A DNA stretch of 64,000 nt, taken from positions 236,259,922-236,323,921 of the forward strand of contig NC_081406.1 in NCBI RefSeq assembly GCF_030272615.1, written 5' to 3'. This document shows positions 24,340 through 35,864 of the stretch, piece after piece. The stretch's first letter is position 1; the number at the start of each line of letters is the position of its first letter. The position numbers and the translations under genes were made by a program. The notes below the pieces were generated by a model. That model searched no databases. It saw only the letters and a program-made list of their open reading frames with translations, and was not told the origin of the DNA. Origin of the DNA: Cryptomeria japonica. Lineage: Eukaryota > Streptophyta > Pinopsida > Cupressales > Cupressaceae.

Positions 24340-25145
24340 TAGGCTTAGGTTTATGCCATGTCATGGCATAAAGGTCCTATTAGGGTCCTATTATGTCATG
24401 TGATGGTATAAAAGGATCAATTATGGACACATTATGTCATGTCATGGCATAATAGGACACATTATGCCATGATGGCATAATAGGACACATTATGACATGA
24501 TGGCATAATATGTCCTATTATGCCATGACATTGCATAATGGGTTCATAGTTGGTCCTATTATATCATGTCATGGCATAATAGGACCTATTATGCCATCAT
24601 GGCATAATAGGTCCTATTATGGCATGACATTGCATAATAGTCCACCTATTATGCCATCATTGCATAACAGGTCCATAATAGGACCTATTAAGCCACAACA
24701 TGACATGATTTTCTCAAGAATTGCCAACTTCATCATCTAATTCATCTCCAACACTAAAACTATGCTAATTCGACATGTTTACTTAGTATGATAGGACCAA
24801 TTATGGACCTATTATGCTATGATAGGACCAATTATGGACCTATTATGTCATGGCATAGTAGGACCTATTATGCCATCATGGCATAATAGGTCCTATTATG
24901 CCATGACATTGCATAATAGTCCACCTATTATGCCATAATAGGACCTACTAAGCCACAACATGACATGATTTTCTCAAAAATTGCCAACTTCATCATCTAA
25001 TTGATCTCCAACACTGAAACTATGCTAATTCGACATGTTTACTTAGTATGATAGGACCAATTATGGACCTATTATGCCATGATGGCATAATAGGTCCTAT
25101 TATGCCATGACATTGCATAATAGGTCCATAGTTGGTCCTATTATT
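24340..25145. repeat. palindromic TTATGCCAT/ATGGCATAA array
   Basis: About 800 bp built from TATTATGCCAT and its complement ATGGCATAATA, joined by 'aggacc' and 'ggtcct'. The best palindrome, 24566-24630, has 32-bp arms with one mismatch around a single central base. A second one centres on 24877. A longer block beginning 'aagccacaacatgacatg' occurs at about 24691 and again at about 24949, so there is also a direct period of roughly 259 bp. Each palindrome could fold into a long hairpin in DNA or RNA. Confidence 0.85.
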
Positions 25146-26510
25146 AGATTTTTAAAAACTTATAAATAACATGTGTATCATTTAACATATCCACACCTAA
25201 ATGATTTGGTTTTACATAAAAATTAAAAAAGAGAGAAAAGTAAACAAAATTTTTTTATTAATGGGTGAAAACCATTCATATGACACCTTGGACAAGTACC
25301 TTGGCATCATGTATAATTTTTTTTAAAAGTACCCTACACTTGGAGTATACCATAATCCATTCAAATTCTCTTTATTCTCAACCATCCTTGTCATCATCCA
25401 TATCATGTATCTCACATTCCTAGTTTTTGACCTTGATTCAAGTCTTTTAATCATTTTGAGACATGTTTTAGGAAAATTCTAATATATAAAATCCTATTTA
25501 CAGAAAACTGTTACAAAAAAACTGAGAAGATGAGTAACATATATCCACATCTCTACCAAAGTAGGGAGTATGAGTTGAACATGTGATGCCTACCTAGGTA
25601 GATATCTACCCAAGTAATCTTATCTTATCCTCTAGGTGCAAATATGCAATACAATAGTTAGGTAAATGCAAGAAAATAATGATGCACCAACAAAGTGAAT
25701 GTACACATTGAGGTGACACATAACATAAAAGAGAAACCACTGATTTAATATTTTATGTTTACTTCACATTCTATTACTTCATGTGTTTTATATCCTATTT
25801 TTACATTAAATCTAATCTTAATTAGTAACTACTAATTTCCCATAATGATTGAAGTCTTATACTTTAATCTTTGTTCTAGCTTATGATCTTCAAGACTATT
25901 TGCTTCACATGTATGTTCATATAGTGTTTTTTTTATCTTATTAAAGCATTATCTTATGTTTGTATATTTGTTAATCTATCTTCTTAAAGTATTATCTTAT
26001 GTTCATACATTGGCTTATTATTATAGAGAATATATCATATGATTGTGCCTCACATGATGATCTTATGATCATATCTTGGTTTATAGAGTGTAATGATCTT
26101 ACATTTCAATATCTTATTTTAAGCACTTATCATCAAGCCTTATATATTCCTACACTAGAAGGAGGATCATCTTATTTCTCACTTCTTTATTGATCTTATG
26201 TATGAAATATTTTATATTGATTTTAATAGTTGATGCATTTTACAAGAAATGAATTTATTAAATTGAATATATAATAGATTTATGATGTTTCATTGAAAGT
26301 TTTTATTAAGTTTTGTGCACAAATTTTATATTTAAAGATTCAATAGTATGTACATGTATATTTTTTTAAGTTCAATATTATATTATATATTTCATGTGTA
26401 TCTCATTCAACAACATAGAAATGTTACTATTTATAAATGTTTTTTTTAATTTAGTAAAATAGATTCTTCTTTGACATAGAGTTGTATATGATTCATGTAT
26501 ATCTTTATAT
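25146..26510. other. no gene seen; AT-rich upstream of the unknown gene
   Basis: Low-complexity AT-rich sequence with no convincing exon. It may hold a first exon or promoter for the gene at 26517, since that gene appears to begin just after a splice acceptor, but I cannot place it. Confidence 0.4.
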
Positions 26511-26570
26511 ATGCAGAAGCTCTTTGTTATCGTGGATGTCTTTGACATAGATGAACTATTAGGTGAAAAT

Positions 26571-26667
26571 CCCCCACCACAACCCCCTCCTCCTCCTCCT
26601 CCACCTCCACCTCCACCACCACCACCACCACCACCACCACCACCACCACCTCCACCTCCACCCCCTA
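26571..26667 (+). repeat. CCN microsatellite coding poly-proline
   Basis: Runs of cct and cca encode roughly 30 consecutive prolines with one Gln near the start. It stays in frame with both flanks of the exon. Such tracts vary in length by slippage. Confidence 0.85.
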
Positions 26668-28161
26668 GATTGGATGAAATTCATTTAAGAGAACGAATTA
26701 ATGAAAACCTACAAGTGATTGAATAAAACATTGCTGCTATCCAAAATGAGAAAATCATGCCACCCCATCTTGTAGAGTTTGCAAAATCAATGCAAACTGT
26801 TGTCGAGTTAGTTAGATCTGTTGATTCTCAATTAGATCAATTTCATAGACGAGAACAAGAGTTGCGTGATTTTTATGCCGATGGTTTAACTTATAGGCAA
26901 ATCACTGATTTAAAAATAACCAAAGCTCATTTATGTCCATATTTTACTAACCCAAAAACAAGAGAACCAATGCAACCTAACCAGAAAAGAATTTCAATTA
27001 GGTGGTGTGTGCATCCAGAAATGGCTAGATACTTTTGGGATAGATGGTGGATGGTTTTTGATTATCCACCACATCGTAATTATGAGGTCCCTTTTTATTT
27101 TTTGAAGAAATTATACTGTGAGTTTGGAATGAACCAAAAACCAAATTATTTTGACATTATGTCATTCCAAGGTGTTGGTCGTGGAATGCCACAACATAGA
27201 TTAGGGGCACGGAGTAATAATCCCCTACCAGATCCACCCATAGTTCCACTTGTTGCTTCATCGATTCCTACAAATGTCCAAAATACATCATTCATTTTGA
27301 CATTAGATGCTTTGACTTCCCTCATAGGTAACCTGAGTGAGCAAGTTGCTCACATGGCATCTTCTCCTCGATGGATGCCACATATGTGTTCGAGTTGTCA
27401 TGAGACGTGTGTAGGTCCTACTACTGCTATAGGATCTACTTCAGATCCAGTTGAGCATGATGTAGCAGATGATAGTATGATGACATCTTATATGGATTTT
27501 CTTTGCTTGGATGTTCATCTTGACCAGGTATAGATATATATATACATGTACATGTCAATCTTTTTATACTTCATTAAATATAGGTATAAACTAAGTGCAT
27601 CTCTTTTTTTTATACAATCTAATACTTCATTAAATAAATTTTGTTTATATAGATAAGGACTACACCTAATATTAGAGTCCATATTGCATCAACAGGAACA
27701 CAACTCGGCACACCTTATGGGGTATAGTATAAATTTCTATCTAGACATTGTACTATCTTTTTAAGTCAATATGTTATCATTGTATACTATATAAATTTTC
27801 ATGTTGATACATTGAATGCTTCTTTCTCTAGGATTCAGGTCATGAGGGACCCTCTACATCACATCGAGAAGAGGATCTGACTATTGTCACACCATCTATG
27901 GTATGTATCTTATAATTCTTAAATTAAATATGAAATCTTACAACATTGTAACTTAACTTGAAATTATTTAGTACACATATATATGTTCACTAAATATGAT
28001 TTCATTAAATGCATGTATGCAGGTGGACATTACCATTAGATTAGGTTATCCTCATAATTTTGATTAGAGCCAATTTGAATGCACATTGACATCCTTTGAG
28101 GTATTAATATGTAATACTTAATTTGATCTTATTTTGACTCTTAATTTAAGATTTAATTGGA

Positions 28162-28581
28162 CAATTTGAATTTGACCTTGTACCACGTCCCAGGGACAAG
28201 AGAGATAGTGCTAGAGGATCTGATGAGCATATGGTAAGTTTGTAACTTAATTTACGAATTCTACTATATTTGATAAATGATTCTTTTAATAGTTAATTTC
28301 AAGTAATATTTTAATATTATTTTTTTATTGTACAGCATGAGATGGGTAGATCTTGACCACGTCCCGGGGATAGGAGAGATACTGCTAGAGGATCTGATGA
28401 GCATATGGTAAGTTTGCAACTTAATTTATGAATTCTACTATATTTAATAAATGATTCTTTTAATAGTTAATTTCAAGTAATTTTTTAATATTATTTTTTT
28501 CTTGTATAGCATGATATAGGTGGATCTGGACCATGTCTCGGGGAGAAGAGATCACGGGATGTTATTGATGATAACACTTAG
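28162..28581 (+). repeat. threefold exon-intron tandem repeat, period 174 bp
   Basis: Units start at 28162, 28336 and 28510. Each begins with a 72-nt exon coding a variant of 'PRPxDxRDxARGSDEHM'. Units 1 and 2 are followed by near-identical 102-bp introns, and the third ends in the stop codon. The period is exactly 174 bp in both steps. Repeat 1 has lost the acceptor AG (gga instead of cag), and repeat 2 has an in-frame TGA. Confidence 0.8.
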
Positions 28582-28925
28582 ATTTTACTGTTTATTTGGC
28601 TTTAATATGTACTTTTTTATGGACTTTACACATTTGTTTACACGTGCACATACTTTATATATATGGATAGTTGCATAATAGGATTAGATCATTTATATTT
28701 TGTGCACATTAGATATTATGTGCAGTGAACATCATGTTACCATCTAGATATATATATGGATTAGATATTATATGGATTATGTGGACTTGAAATTTTACTG
28801 TTTATTTGGCTCTGATATGTACTATTTTATGGGCTTTACATATTTGTTTACATGTGCACACATACTTTATATATATGGATAGTTGCATAATAGGATTAGA
28901 TCATATATATTATGTGCATACTTTA
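28582..28925 (+). repeat. two-copy direct repeat, offset 210 bp
   Basis: A block starting 'attttactgtttatttggct' at 28582 is repeated from 28792 with a few differences. Both copies carry 'atatatggatagttgcataataggattagatca'-type sequence. It lies directly after the stop codon of the unknown gene and may be duplicated 3' UTR. Confidence 0.75.
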
Positions 28926-29377
28926 TGTGTATATATTGACTTGAAATTATGTGGACTTGAAATTTTGTGCATACTTTATATATTATGTGGACTTGAAATT
29001 TTATTTATGGAAGTTGTGATTAAACAACTTTATAGGCATTATGTGGACTTGTAATTTTATTTTTGGAATTTCATTTAAATAGTTCTTGTGATTAGATAAA
29101 CTAAAGGTGCATACATCATGAACTAAGTATCGAAACATATCTTATAATTATAAAATATTCTAATTTAAAAAGTATCAAAACAAATATAATGAATAGAAAC
29201 TGATTAAAACATAATTATCTCATTCATAAATTTGACCAATAGTCTCTCATTTATGTATATTGTACACAAAATGTAATCAAGAAGACATATCTAAAATAAA
29301 ATAAACATTCTATTTAAATTATAATAGTAAGTATTTATATCTCTCAAAATACAACATAAAGTATGCACAAATAATAG
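28926..29377. other. no gene seen
   Basis: AT-rich sequence up to the LTR at 29378. Short 'tgtggacttgaaattt' words recur at 28950-29060. Confidence 0.5.
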
Positions 29378-30653
29378 TGTAGACACCTAAAAATGGTCAA
29401 CGCTTGCAGGATCATACTTTAACATTTGCGCATTGCCTCATTTTAGGTTTTTGCGTTGCATTAACATTTCTCCTATGTCACGCACTTGGTTTTTATTATT
29501 TGTGAGCATTGAGTAATTCTTCTACATTCTTCATCTGTCTCGCTTTTGAATTTGGTCTTGTCGATAACAATCTTTAATCATGATTTTGGTCAATCTTGTC
29601 AATCTCTTATCATCTTTTCAATCTTGTCGTTTTGCGATAAATTTATCATCGATCGTCGTCATTATGTCAATTTGGATCAATTTGTCATTGTTCCTCGTCA
29701 ATTGGCACATTTATCAATCAAATCATTTATCACATTGGTCATTTATCAATTCAAAATCATGATCGATATCAATTATCTTCAATCAAGACCTAATTGTCAT
29801 TCTTGCATTGCTAATTCATCTTCTAGGGTTTTATGATTTAATCATTTAACCTTGTGTGTCATTTCTTCCTCTAGGATTAATAAATTGTTTATTTATCCTA
29901 AGTCTTCTCATTGCAATTAAATGTTCATTTAATTGGCTAATTATTCCTCTTTTTGTGAATTAATTAATAAATGACAAATTATTAATTAATTCACCTAATT
30001 TATCCTATTTCCTAATTTTCCCTCTTTTTCTAATTTTCTAATTCTTAATTTCAATTTCCTCCTATTTCTCTCCTAAATTCATGGAAATAACATGTCAATT
30101 TGTCATAATTTGTCATAATTGACAATCAATCAATTCTTGACATAGAAATTTGTCATAAATTGTCATAAATTATCAATCAACAAATTTTCCATAGAAAGTG
30201 CATAATTTGTCATAATTTGTCATAATTGACATAATTGATTTGCAATTTCCATTTGAATTGAATCATGCTAATCTTGTCATCTCTCCAATTCTTCTATAAA
30301 TTGGATGATCTTCATCAATCAAAGCTAATTGGTAATCAGACTATCGAATTTCTAGTCAATCATATTTCTAGTACTCTTGATCAATAATCTTGTCTACTTG
30401 CCTTCAATTATGTGTGTGCACTAGTAGGTGAGATCCACAACCAACCACTTGAAGAGGAAAGAAGAACAATGGAGCCACATGAAGGAGCATTCAAATCATA
30501 CCTTTGGTTTGCTTAATTTCTAGTTTTGAATGTTTTTATTTCATGTCTCTATTGAGTGTTGTTTAGGATAGATCATTGCAATGAGTGCTTTCATGATTGA
30601 TCTGATTAGTATTTTTATCTTGTTTGTGATGATTTCCTATTTCCTAACCTAAA
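29378..30653 (+). mobile_element. Gypsy-type 5' LTR, family H
   Basis: It starts TGTAGACACCTAAAAATGG and is collinear, in reverse complement, with the solo LTR at 33984-35247. Alignment of the two sets the end near 30653, giving about 1.28 kb. Shared landmarks are the 'gaggcaatgcgcaaatg' block, the repeated 'tttgtcataattgaca' words and the 'aggaaagaagaacaatggagcc' block. The 5-bp left flank is aatag; its partner is lost because the element is truncated. A leader follows, so it is a 5' LTR. Confidence 0.7.
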
Positions 30654-30780
30654 TTAATTGGTGAAAGCGACGTGAACACTAACCATCTAACCCCTTTACT
30701 ATGTCTTAGAGTGCTTTTGAGTTGATTTGCAGGCCAAAAGACCCAAAAATAGGGTAGTGCAGGGCTTTCTGGAGACTTGT

Positions 30781-30872
30781 GCGCCTGTGTAAGACAACTT
30801 GCGCTTGTGTTGAGCATTTTGCGCCTGTGTTGAAGACATTTTGCACCTATGTCATGACTTCTGCACCTGTGT
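30781..30872 (+). repeat. five GCGCCTGTGT repeats, spacing about 20 bp
   Basis: Copies of gcgcctgtgt or close variants lie at 30781, 30801, 30821, 30843 and 30863. They sit in the untranslated leader of the family H element just after its LTR. Confidence 0.75.
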
Positions 30873-32695
30873 AAAGTCCAGAACAGAGGTAAAAATGCAG
30901 TGTTTTACTTGAAAATTGTCTTGATTTTGCATTCTGTTTTCTGTGTTTTGGTTTTTGGTACTAATTATCTATGCAGCATCTTGGCATACGCATGGCAAAG
31001 ACAACAAATCAAACTACTAACATGTGTTATGTAGAATCGATAGTCAAAGAATAAACACCTCAAACTTCTAACTTGGGTTTTGCAGGTTGCCTTGGAGAAA
31101 CAACTAAACTTGGTGTTTGTCATTAATGTTTTAGGCACCTAGTGATTTTTTAAATAGGTTGGAATGAATATGTTTTTGATTTGACTGTTGAGTGTGACAT
31201 TGGAGTAGGAGAGTATGCTCTCATCCTTCTTAGGGTGATCAGAAATCCAGATCTTCGATACCATGCTCGTGTCTTTGATTGTGTGTCTCCTTTAGAGGGC
31301 TTGCCTTCCCGACCATTTTCTTTTGCAAGCAAGTGATAATCATGAGAAGGGAACGACCCAAAGTGAGTACGGCTAGAATTCCTTGGCATTCTAACTCACT
31401 ATAAAAAAATACCTGATGAGCGAAAGCTTTGATGGAAGTGTTACGTGGGAATTGCAGTTACTTGGGAAGTGATGACCCTTGAACTCTTTCTCATATCAAC
31501 ATCTAAGTAGGGCCTCTTGGTCTAAATTGTGCTTGCGCGACTACATTTGTTTGGTATCTTGATGGGCTTAATGTCTCAATCACGCTTGCGTGACATCAAG
31601 GAGTAATGCTTAACAGAAATCCTTACTACACACCTTGATTTTAGAGGCCAAAAACCCTTCTAGTTGCTTGAGAAGGACAAATTCGGATACTTGGAAGAGA
31701 TACTATGTTCGCCATGGGGAGATTTCCATGGGGACTGATGCTTAACTGCCCTAAGAAGTGAGTGCCATGGAGGGGAGCCCGTGGGGTCAAGCATATATGT
31801 ATTCTCCTTGAATCCCATAATGAGTCTACCTCTCAAGTACCTAATGTCTTTGCCTACCATAAGAAATGTGGAAATGAGCATGATATTCTTGAGTCTAATT
31901 TGCAATATCTTGTATTCTTTGCTTGTCAAAAGTTGAATTGTATCTCATTTCAAAAGAAAAACAAATTGATTCAAAACAAGGTTAAAACACAAGAACATTT
32001 CATCCAACAAACTTCAAAACACCTTCAAACATGGTTATCAAACATTGTTCAAAATCTTGTCTCAACATTCATGTCACTTACATTTAGGTTCATCCTAGGT
32101 TGCATTTTGCAAAGTTCATTGTCAACTACCAAGGTTAGGTTTCACCTAAGTCATACTCCATTGCATATCAATAAGGGTCATCCATTTGCATGTGTCCTCT
32201 TGCATTAGAGTAGTACCATTGTCATACTTTGCATACCCTAAGTCTCTTCATTAAGTTTAGGTTATTATCATATCATATTAAGGTCACTTGCATAGTAATT
32301 TTCCCTTTGCATATAGTGTCAAAACTAGGTTTTGTCATACTTGAGTAATCCAAATCTTTGATAAACCCTAAGTTATTGTTAGGAAGTCTAGACCTTATCA
32401 AACCTTTTCTCTTTATGTCATTATTGTCACTTGGTCAAACCTAGCTTAGTATCCAAGCATATAGGGGAGACATTGTCATTTGTCCTTTTGTCACTTGGTC
32501 CTTTTGTCCTTTGAGGTCTAGACGTCATTTCAATTTCCTAAGGGTCTCTTTTAGATTTGCATTCCAAAAAGTTTGTCAAAATCTTCAAAACAACCAAAAA
32601 CATAGGTTGCACTCTTGCCATAGATTGCATTTTCATCTATTTAGTTTGCATTTAGTTGCATATCATACATTATCCCTGAAAAAATTCCAAAAATA
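30873..32695 (+). other. family H leader, no long ORF
   Basis: About 1.8 kb without a convincing coding frame, ending at an ATG at 32696. Long untranslated leaders are known in Tat/Ogre-type Gypsy elements. Some GC-richer blocks (31200-31600) contain 'cttgcgcgac' and 'cttgcgtgac' words, but I recognise no structured RNA. Confidence 0.45.
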
Positions 32696-33978
32696 TTGCA
32701 TTTACATAGTGACATGTCTATTGAAACAAGGTTCCAAGCACCAATGATGCAACAAAGTTTGACATATCAACCGAAAATGCAATCACAATTCTATCCAACC
32801 CAACAACAAAGCAACATTGATCAAACTTTTTATGATGAAACAAATCTCCAAATACAAAAACTAGAGGAGAAACTAGCTCAAGAAGAGGAGATATTGGAAC
32901 AAAGAGTGAAAAACATTGAGAAGAATAGATCACAAATGTCCAAAATGTTTCGAAAACTTCCAGGTCAAATTTCAAATATTGAGCCAATTGATGTAAGTTC
33001 TCTTCTTGAACGATCAGACATACCAGCTCTCCTCTCCCAAATAGAGATGATGAAACAATTTCAAGAAAGGAGACAACATCAACAACAACATTATGTGCCT
33101 CCACAACAAGAACAAGAAGGTGTTTACTATCAATCAGATTTTCAACCATCACAACCAATTGTCCAACATATGCAACCAACACAACCAATGGTCCAATTTC
33201 AACAATATGTCCAACCAACTATACAATGTCAACAAATGGTTCAACCAATGGTGGAATATCAATGTCAACAACAACAACCAAACATTCAAAAACAAAGGTT
33301 ACAGCACACACAAACCCAAGTTTCAAACATGTCAAAACAATTGAACCAAGTCCAATATCAAAACATGACATTAGATCAGAACCAACTCCTTGCCAAACAA
33401 GTTCAAATTCCAGATACAACTATGTCAAAACCTTGAAAGAAAGGTGGCTTTATTGCAATGCTCTTAAGGAAATTACCAAGTAAGTTCTTTGAGGAAGATC
33501 AAACTAGTACAATCATGTCTAGCAATGCCTCATCCCCCCACAAACAAATTGACTCTCCAGTGGCATCTATCCCTACACCTCTAGAAGTTTCACAAGAACC
33601 TTCCATATTGTCCTCATCAAACAATACATCCAAGGATGAAATTACCCAAGGGCTATCCATAATTGATTGCCACGATAATCCAATTCATGATGCCCATCCT
33701 TGTCATATTTCAGAAATACAAGACCCAATGCCACCATGCACTTTATTGCCATTGCCTATTTTAGAGGACCCCATTCGAAGTCCCTCTTCCTCATGTTCAA
33801 GCATTGATTCCTTGCCAGAATCCATCACAAATGTTCAAAGTGCATTTCCTTCATCTCAAAACATTGAGCCCTTGTCAGAATCCCCCATGCATATCCAAAG
33901 TCCAACCCCATGTCAAGAGGATAATTTAGAGCATGAAGAAATGAGTCCTAAAGAAAATCAAGATCAAGATCCCGAAAC

Positions 33979-33983
33979 CTTAT
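33979..33983. repeat. target-site duplication CTTAT, left
   Basis: Exact match to 35248-35252. Confidence 0.85.
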
Positions 33984-35247
33984 TGTAGCGTAGAAATTAG
34001 GAATCATCACAAGATAAGTAGATCAATCAAAACACTAGGCATGATAGCTTAATCAAAAGAACACTCATTGAAATGAACCTAATTCTAAGCACACTCAATA
34101 GAGATATGAAAACAAAGCATTCAAAATGAAAGATTATGCAAACCAAATGCAGAATTGAATGCTCCTTCCATGCGGCTCCATTGTTCTTCTTTCCTCTTCA
34201 ATGGATTTGTGGATCTCACCTACAAGTGCACATACATTTGAAAGCAAGATTGATGAAAAGCTCAAGAGTACTAGAAGCGTAAGTTCGATAGTTTGACAGA
34301 AATTCGGGATTCATGAAGAGATTGAAGATTAAGGATTCAAAGGGAATTGATTGAAGAAAATCATCCAATTTATAGAGAAATTGGAGAAATGAGCAAATTA
34401 GCATGAAAGAGATTTGAATAGAAATTCAAATCAATAATAGCAAAATTATGACATATCTATGACAAATTGCTATGCAAGGCTTTATGACAATTTATGACAA
34501 TTTATGACAAATTGCTATGCAAAGATTTATGACAAGAATTTGAAATAGAAATAGACATTTAGGAATATAGGAGAATTTAGAAAATTAGGTTGGAAATGAT
34601 GACTTGGAAATTAGAAAATTGATGAAAAATAGGTAAATTAATTAATAATTTCTCATTCATTAATTAATTTACAAAAATAGGAGGAATTAATTAGCCAATT
34701 AAATAAACATTTAATTGTGACAAGAAGACTTAGGATAAATAAATAAATTATTTAACCTAGAGGGAAAATGCCAAACAAGATTAAATGAATAAATCATAAA
34801 ACCTTGGAAGATGAATTAGAAATGCAAGGATGACAATTAGGTCTTGATGATAGATAATTAATGTCGATTCGATCATGATTTTGAATTGATAAATGACCAG
34901 TGTTGATAAATGATTTGATTGAGATTGGTTGACAAAAATCAATGACAAATTGACCAAATTGACATGATTGAAAAGGACAAGGATCGATGACGAATCGATC
35001 GCAATATGACAAGATTGACAAGGACAAAGATCGACCAAAATCATGATTGAAGATTGTTGTCGACAAGACCAAATTTGAAGGCGAGATGAATGAAGCATAC
35101 AGAAGAATGACTCGATGCTCGCAAATGATAAAGATCAAGTGCATGACATAGGAGAAATGTTAATGCGACGCAAAAACCTAAAATGAGGCAATGCGCAAAT
35201 GTTAAAGTATGACTTCCGCAAGTGTTGACCATTTTTAGGTGTCTACA
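33984..35247 (-). mobile_element. family H solo LTR, antisense, inside the family H ORF
   Basis: Written on the plus strand it runs TGTAGCGTAG... to ...GGTGTCTACA, the reverse complement of the LTR at 29378. A perfect 5-bp duplication CTTAT flanks it (33979-33983 and 35248-35252). It is 1264 bp long with no internal region. Removing it restores the host ORF frame. Confidence 0.85.
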
Positions 35248-35252
35248 CTTAT
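35248..35252. repeat. target-site duplication CTTAT, right
   Basis: Exact match to 33979-33983. Confidence 0.85.
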
Positions 35253-35788
35253 CATCCCATCCAATTGTTGACCAGGATCTCATGTTCCCAAACACTCATG
35301 ATGATTCCCCTATTCTTGTCCATTTTATCCAAAGTCCTATCGACACTCCATTCACTGAGAAAGATCAAGATATCCCAGTCCATCCAATCCCAAATGATCC
35401 CCTTCCATTTTATGAACACAATATCCTTTCAAATCCCATTGACATTCAAGATATCCCTTCCATCCTTTCCGATGATCCCATTGAAAGTCAAGAGAAAAGC
35501 ACCTTTAAAGAGGATTCCAATGATCTTCCTGCTTGTCAAGATTAAAGTATCCTTCCAAATTCATTTCCAACACAAGACCCTATCATTCCTTCAGATCCTC
35601 CACAAGATCCACTTGTTCCTCTATCTCCTTGTCCTAATGCTCCATATCCACTCCAAGATATCATTTCTTTTGATGATCCCATTATTTCTCCCATTCCATC
35701 TCTTGAAGAGCCCATCATTGAACCATGCCCACTACACAATCCTAGTCCCCCTCACGATCCTAATCCCACTCATGATTCTAACGTGTCA

Positions 35789-35854
35789 GTGCAAGATGTT
35801 CATGAACCCTCGTCATGCATAATAGGTGCAAGATGTTCATGAACCCTCGTCATG
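35789..35854 (+). repeat. 29-bp direct repeat at an element junction
   Basis: The 29-bp string at 35789-35817 is repeated exactly at 35826-35854, near where family H sequence changes to copia pol (about 35865). Confidence 0.8.
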
Positions 35855-35864
35855 AACACTTAAC

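Larger units (their letters stand above)
26517..28581 (+). pseudogene. unrecognised seven-exon gene, poly-Pro N-terminus and repeated tail
   Basis: I do not recognise the family. Exons by splice sites and open frame: 26517-27527, 27653-27721, 27832-27900, 28023-28100, 28162-28233, 28336-28407 and 28510-28581 (TAG). Every exon is a multiple of three and every junction falls between codons. Donors are gtatag, gtatag, gtatgt, gtatta, gtaagt and gtaagt. The product is about 480 residues: a short acidic start, a proline run of about 30, a charged helical part, and an aromatic-rich core ('MARYFWDRWWMVFDYPPHR', 'YFDIMSFQGVGRGMP'). A linker with CSSC follows, then an Arg/Asp-rich repeated tail. Exon 1 may instead start at the ATG at 26511. 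Lesions are in-frame stops at 26724, 28065 and 28354, and a lost acceptor AG before exon 5. A transposon accessory gene or an uncharacterised host gene are both possible. Confidence 0.6.
32696..35844 (+). pseudogene. family H Gln-rich ORF, split by a solo LTR
   Basis: An open frame begins MSIETRFQAPMMQQSLTYQP at 32696. Part 1 has a coiled coil ('QIQKLEEKLAQEEEILEQRV') and then a Gln/Pro region with repeated 'VQPM/MQPTQP' words. One stop at 33434-33436 leads, in the same frame, into a Ser/Pro/Asp-rich part. The frame breaks at 33983, where the solo LTR begins, and resumes in the same frame at 35253 as a Pro/Asp-rich part, with a stop at 35543-35545. Leaving out the LTR and one target duplication gives about 626 codons. 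I see no gag, protease or pol motif. It may be the extra ORF1 of a Tat-like element, but that is inference. Confidence 0.55.

Noticed and set aside
24340-25145. CRISPR-like array
   Set aside because: The repeats are palindromic and irregular without unique equal-length spacers, and the surroundings are plant nuclear DNA.
26757-27533. The 258-residue frame as a complete single-exon gene
   Set aside because: It continues upstream in frame past one stop and its last codon and stop fall in a donor site, so it is part of exon 1 of a spliced gene.
32718-33218. A 166-residue minus-strand ORF opposite the Gln-rich ORF
   Set aside because: It is the antisense shadow of CAA-rich codons (TTG on the other strand), with no domain of its own.
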